Source of the DNA: Desulfonatronum sp.
GTDB taxonomy: Bacteria; Desulfobacterota; Desulfovibrionia; Desulfovibrionales; Desulfonatronaceae
Direction of reading: 5' to 3'
NCBI GenBank assembly: GCA_007127655.1
Contig: SKYX01000064.1
Location: 1 to 7,012 of the forward strand
DNA length: 7,012 nucleotides
A program made the translations under genes and the position numbers. Under the pieces are notes generated by a model that saw nothing but the letters and a program-made list of their open reading frames with translations, was not told the DNA's origin and ran no database searches. How positions within the stretch are numbered: the first letter of the stretch is position 1; each line of letters starts with the position of its first letter. Positions 5,466 through 7,012 of this stretch are shown one piece after another.

Positions 5466-6371
5466 ATGAATACACACGCCATTTCCCCGTTCCTTGTCGG
5501 TCTGCCCCAGATTTCCATTCCCACCGATCCGGCCCAGAACCTGGCCAAGGCCGAGGAGTTCGTGCACCAGGCCGCCCGTCAGGGCGCGCAAGTGGTCTGT
5601 CTGCCGGAGCTGTTCCGGTCGCCGTATTTCTGCCAGCACGAGGACCCGGAGTTTTTCGCCCTGGCCGAATCCATTCCCGGCCCGTCCACTGAGGCTTTGG
5701 GTCGCGTGGCCAGGGAGGAGGGGGTCGTGGTCCTGGCCTCCCTGTTCGAACGCCGCGGCCCCGGGGTTTACCACAACACCCTGGCAATCATCGATGCGGA
5801 CGGATCGCTGCTCGGCGTGTACCGCAAGATGCATATCCCGGACGATCCGGGCTATTACGAAAAATATTTCTTCGCTCCCGGCGACACCGGGTTCAGGGCC
5901 TTTGACACCCGCTTCGGCCGCATCGGCGGCCTGGTCTGCTGGGACCAGTGGTATCCGGAAGCGGCCCGGCTTACGGCCTTGCGCGGGGCCCTGGCCCTGT
6001 TTTACCCCACGGCCATCGGCTGGCATCCCGAGGAAAAGGACCGCTTCGGAGCGGAACAGCAGGATGCCTGGGTCACGGTGCAGCGGGGGCACGCCGTGGC
6101 CAACGGTGTCTACGTGGCCGTGGTCAACCGCGTTGGTCACGAAATTCCGCCCGGCGGAGGGCCGGGCATCGAATTCTGGGGCAATTCCTTTGTCGCCGGT
6201 CCCATGGGCGAGCTGCTCTGCCGGGCTTCGGCGGACAAGGAGGAAATCCTGCTGGCCGAAATCGACCCCGCCCGCCTGGAAACCGTCCGCCAACACTGGC
6301 CCTTTTTCCGCGACCGCCGCATCGACGCCTACGGAGGAATCACCAGCCGTTATTTGGGGGATGAATCATGA
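5466..6371 (+). CDS. aguB: N-carbamoylputrescine amidase (nitrilase superfamily)
   Basis: A 301-residue cytoplasmic hydrolase that converts N-carbamoylputrescine to putrescine, CO2 and ammonia, the last step of the agmatine route. The nitrilase catalytic triad is visible as E48 in LPELF, K121 in YRKMHIP and C158 in VCWDQWYPE. PYFCQ (53-57), DDPGYYEKYFF (126-136) and FYPTAIGWHP are typical of the AguB branch. ATG 5466 is preferred because family-like sequence begins directly after it; a weak GGA (5453-5455) lies ten bases upstream. An in-frame ATG at 5400 would overlap the end of lipA by 25 bases and add 22 residues without family character. The gene follows lipA by 41 bases and overlaps aguA by four, so the pair is probably an operon, perhaps cotranscribed with lipA. 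Confidence 0.92.
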   Translation: MNTHAISPFLVGLPQISIPTDPAQNLAKAEEFVHQAARQGAQVVCLPELFRSPYFCQHEDPEFFALAESIPGPSTEALGRVAREEGVVVLASLFERRGPGVYHNTLAIIDADGSLLGVYRKMHIPDDPGYYEKYFFAPGDTGFRAFDTRFGRIGGLVCWDQWYPEAARLTALRGALALFYPTAIGWHPEEKDRFGAEQQDAWVTVQRGHAVANGVYVAVVNRVGHEIPPGGGPGIEFWGNSFVAGPMGELLCRASADKEEILLAEIDPARLETVRQHWPFFRDRRIDAYGGITSRYLGDES

Positions 6372-7012
6372 CCGCACAATATCGCCTGCCCGCCGAGTGG
6401 GAGCCCCATGCGGCCACGTGGTTGGCCTGGCCGCACAATGCCCGGGACTGGCCGGGCAAGTTCGCGCCCATTCGGTGGGTGTACGCGGAAATCGTCCGCC
6501 ATCTGGCCCTGTCCGAGCCGGTGCGGATTCTGGTCCGTTCCCCGGAGCAGGAGCGGGAAGTCCGCAATTTACTGGAGCGTTCCCATGTGGACCTGGGCCA
6601 GGTGACGTTTTTCCCCATTCCCACGAACCGTGTCTGGACCCGTGACTACTGTCCGGCTTTTATTCATGTTTGGGACGGCCGGAAATATTCAACGCGGGCC
6701 GTGCGTTTCGGCTTCTCCGGCTGGGCCAAGTATCCGGATCATGAGCTGGACGCCGCGGTGCCGGAACGCATCGCCCGGGCCCTGGACATCCCCCTGACTC
6801 CGCTCCGCCACGGCGACCGGACGGTGGTCCTGGAGGGCGGAGCCATCGACGGCAACGGGCGGGGCTCGCTGCTGACCACCGAGGAATGCCTGCTGGACCA
6901 GCAAACCCAGGTCCGCAATCCCGGCCTAAGCCGCGAAGACCTGGAAGCGACCCTGCTTGAGCATCTGGGCGTGACCAACGTGATCTGGCTGGGAGACGGG
7001 ATTGCCGGGGAC
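6368..7012 (+). CDS. aguA: Agmatine deiminase, N-terminal part (cut by window end)
   Basis: The first 215 residues of a peptidyl-arginine-deiminase-type agmatine deiminase, which turns agmatine into N-carbamoylputrescine, the AguB substrate. The sequence shows LPAEWEPHAATWLAWPHN at the N-terminus, the NRVWTRDYCP motif (87-96), FGFSGWAKYP, LEGGAIDGNG followed by LLTTEECLL, and WLGDGIAGD at the very edge, where the family usually continues with a His-rich motif. Family members are about 340-370 residues, so roughly 60% is here; the catalytic cysteine near the C-terminus lies outside. The ATG overlaps the aguB stop as ATGA, with GGGGGA (6356-6361) well placed as ribosome binding site. The residue before P96 is Cys, where I expect Gly in this family. 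Confidence 0.9.
   Translation, partial: MTAQYRLPAEWEPHAATWLAWPHNARDWPGKFAPIRWVYAEIVRHLALSEPVRILVRSPEQEREVRNLLERSHVDLGQVTFFPIPTNRVWTRDYCPAFIHVWDGRKYSTRAVRFGFSGWAKYPDHELDAAVPERIARALDIPLTPLRHGDRTVVLEGGAIDGNGRGSLLTTEECLLDQQTQVRNPGLSREDLEATLLEHLGVTNVIWLGDGIAGD

Overview
The window is GC-rich (roughly 60% or a little more) with closely packed genes, all on the + strand. The gene content fits an anaerobic bacterium that makes its own cobalamin, has lipoylated enzymes and makes putrescine from agmatine. My best guess is a sulfate-reducing deltaproteobacterium of the Desulfovibrionales type. This rests on overall gene style and context, with no marker gene, so it is only a moderate inference.

Layout: (1) Bases 1-354 hold no convincing gene. 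They contain an imperfect inverted repeat built from CGCAGAG-type words, a good rho-independent terminator for a gene outside the window, a stretch with several stable hairpins, and a candidate promoter ending 6 bases before the first gene. (2) 355-3087 is one 910-residue protein that fuses threonine-phosphate decarboxylase (CobD) to cobyric acid synthase (CobQ/CbiP). It carries two separate in-frame 12-bp tandem repeats, one of them in the linker between the enzymes. (3) 3089-3895, one base after that stop, is a ZIP-family metal transporter (ZupT-like). (4) 3896-4078 is an intergenic region with weak regulatory signals. (5) 4079-4408 encodes a small four-cysteine, zinc-ribbon-like protein of unknown function, followed by a strong terminator. 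(6) 4501-5424 is lipA, whose ATG sits 4 bases beyond the terminator T-run with no Shine-Dalgarno sequence. (7) 5466-6371 and 6368-7012 are aguB and the start of aguA, overlapping by ATGA; aguA runs off the window.

How the genes work together: the two halves of the fusion make the two molecules joined by CbiB (cobyric acid and aminopropanol phosphate). The coupled ZIP transporter could supply divalent metal, possibly cobalt, to the same pathway. AguA and AguB carry out consecutive steps from agmatine to putrescine. LipA makes lipoyl groups and is not obviously tied to its neighbours.

I see no phage, CRISPR, transposase or defence gene. The most notable points are the CobD-CobQ fusion with its two microrepeat arrays, its coupling to a ZIP transporter, and two genes (cobD-cobQ and lipA) whose starts lack a properly spaced ribosome binding site.
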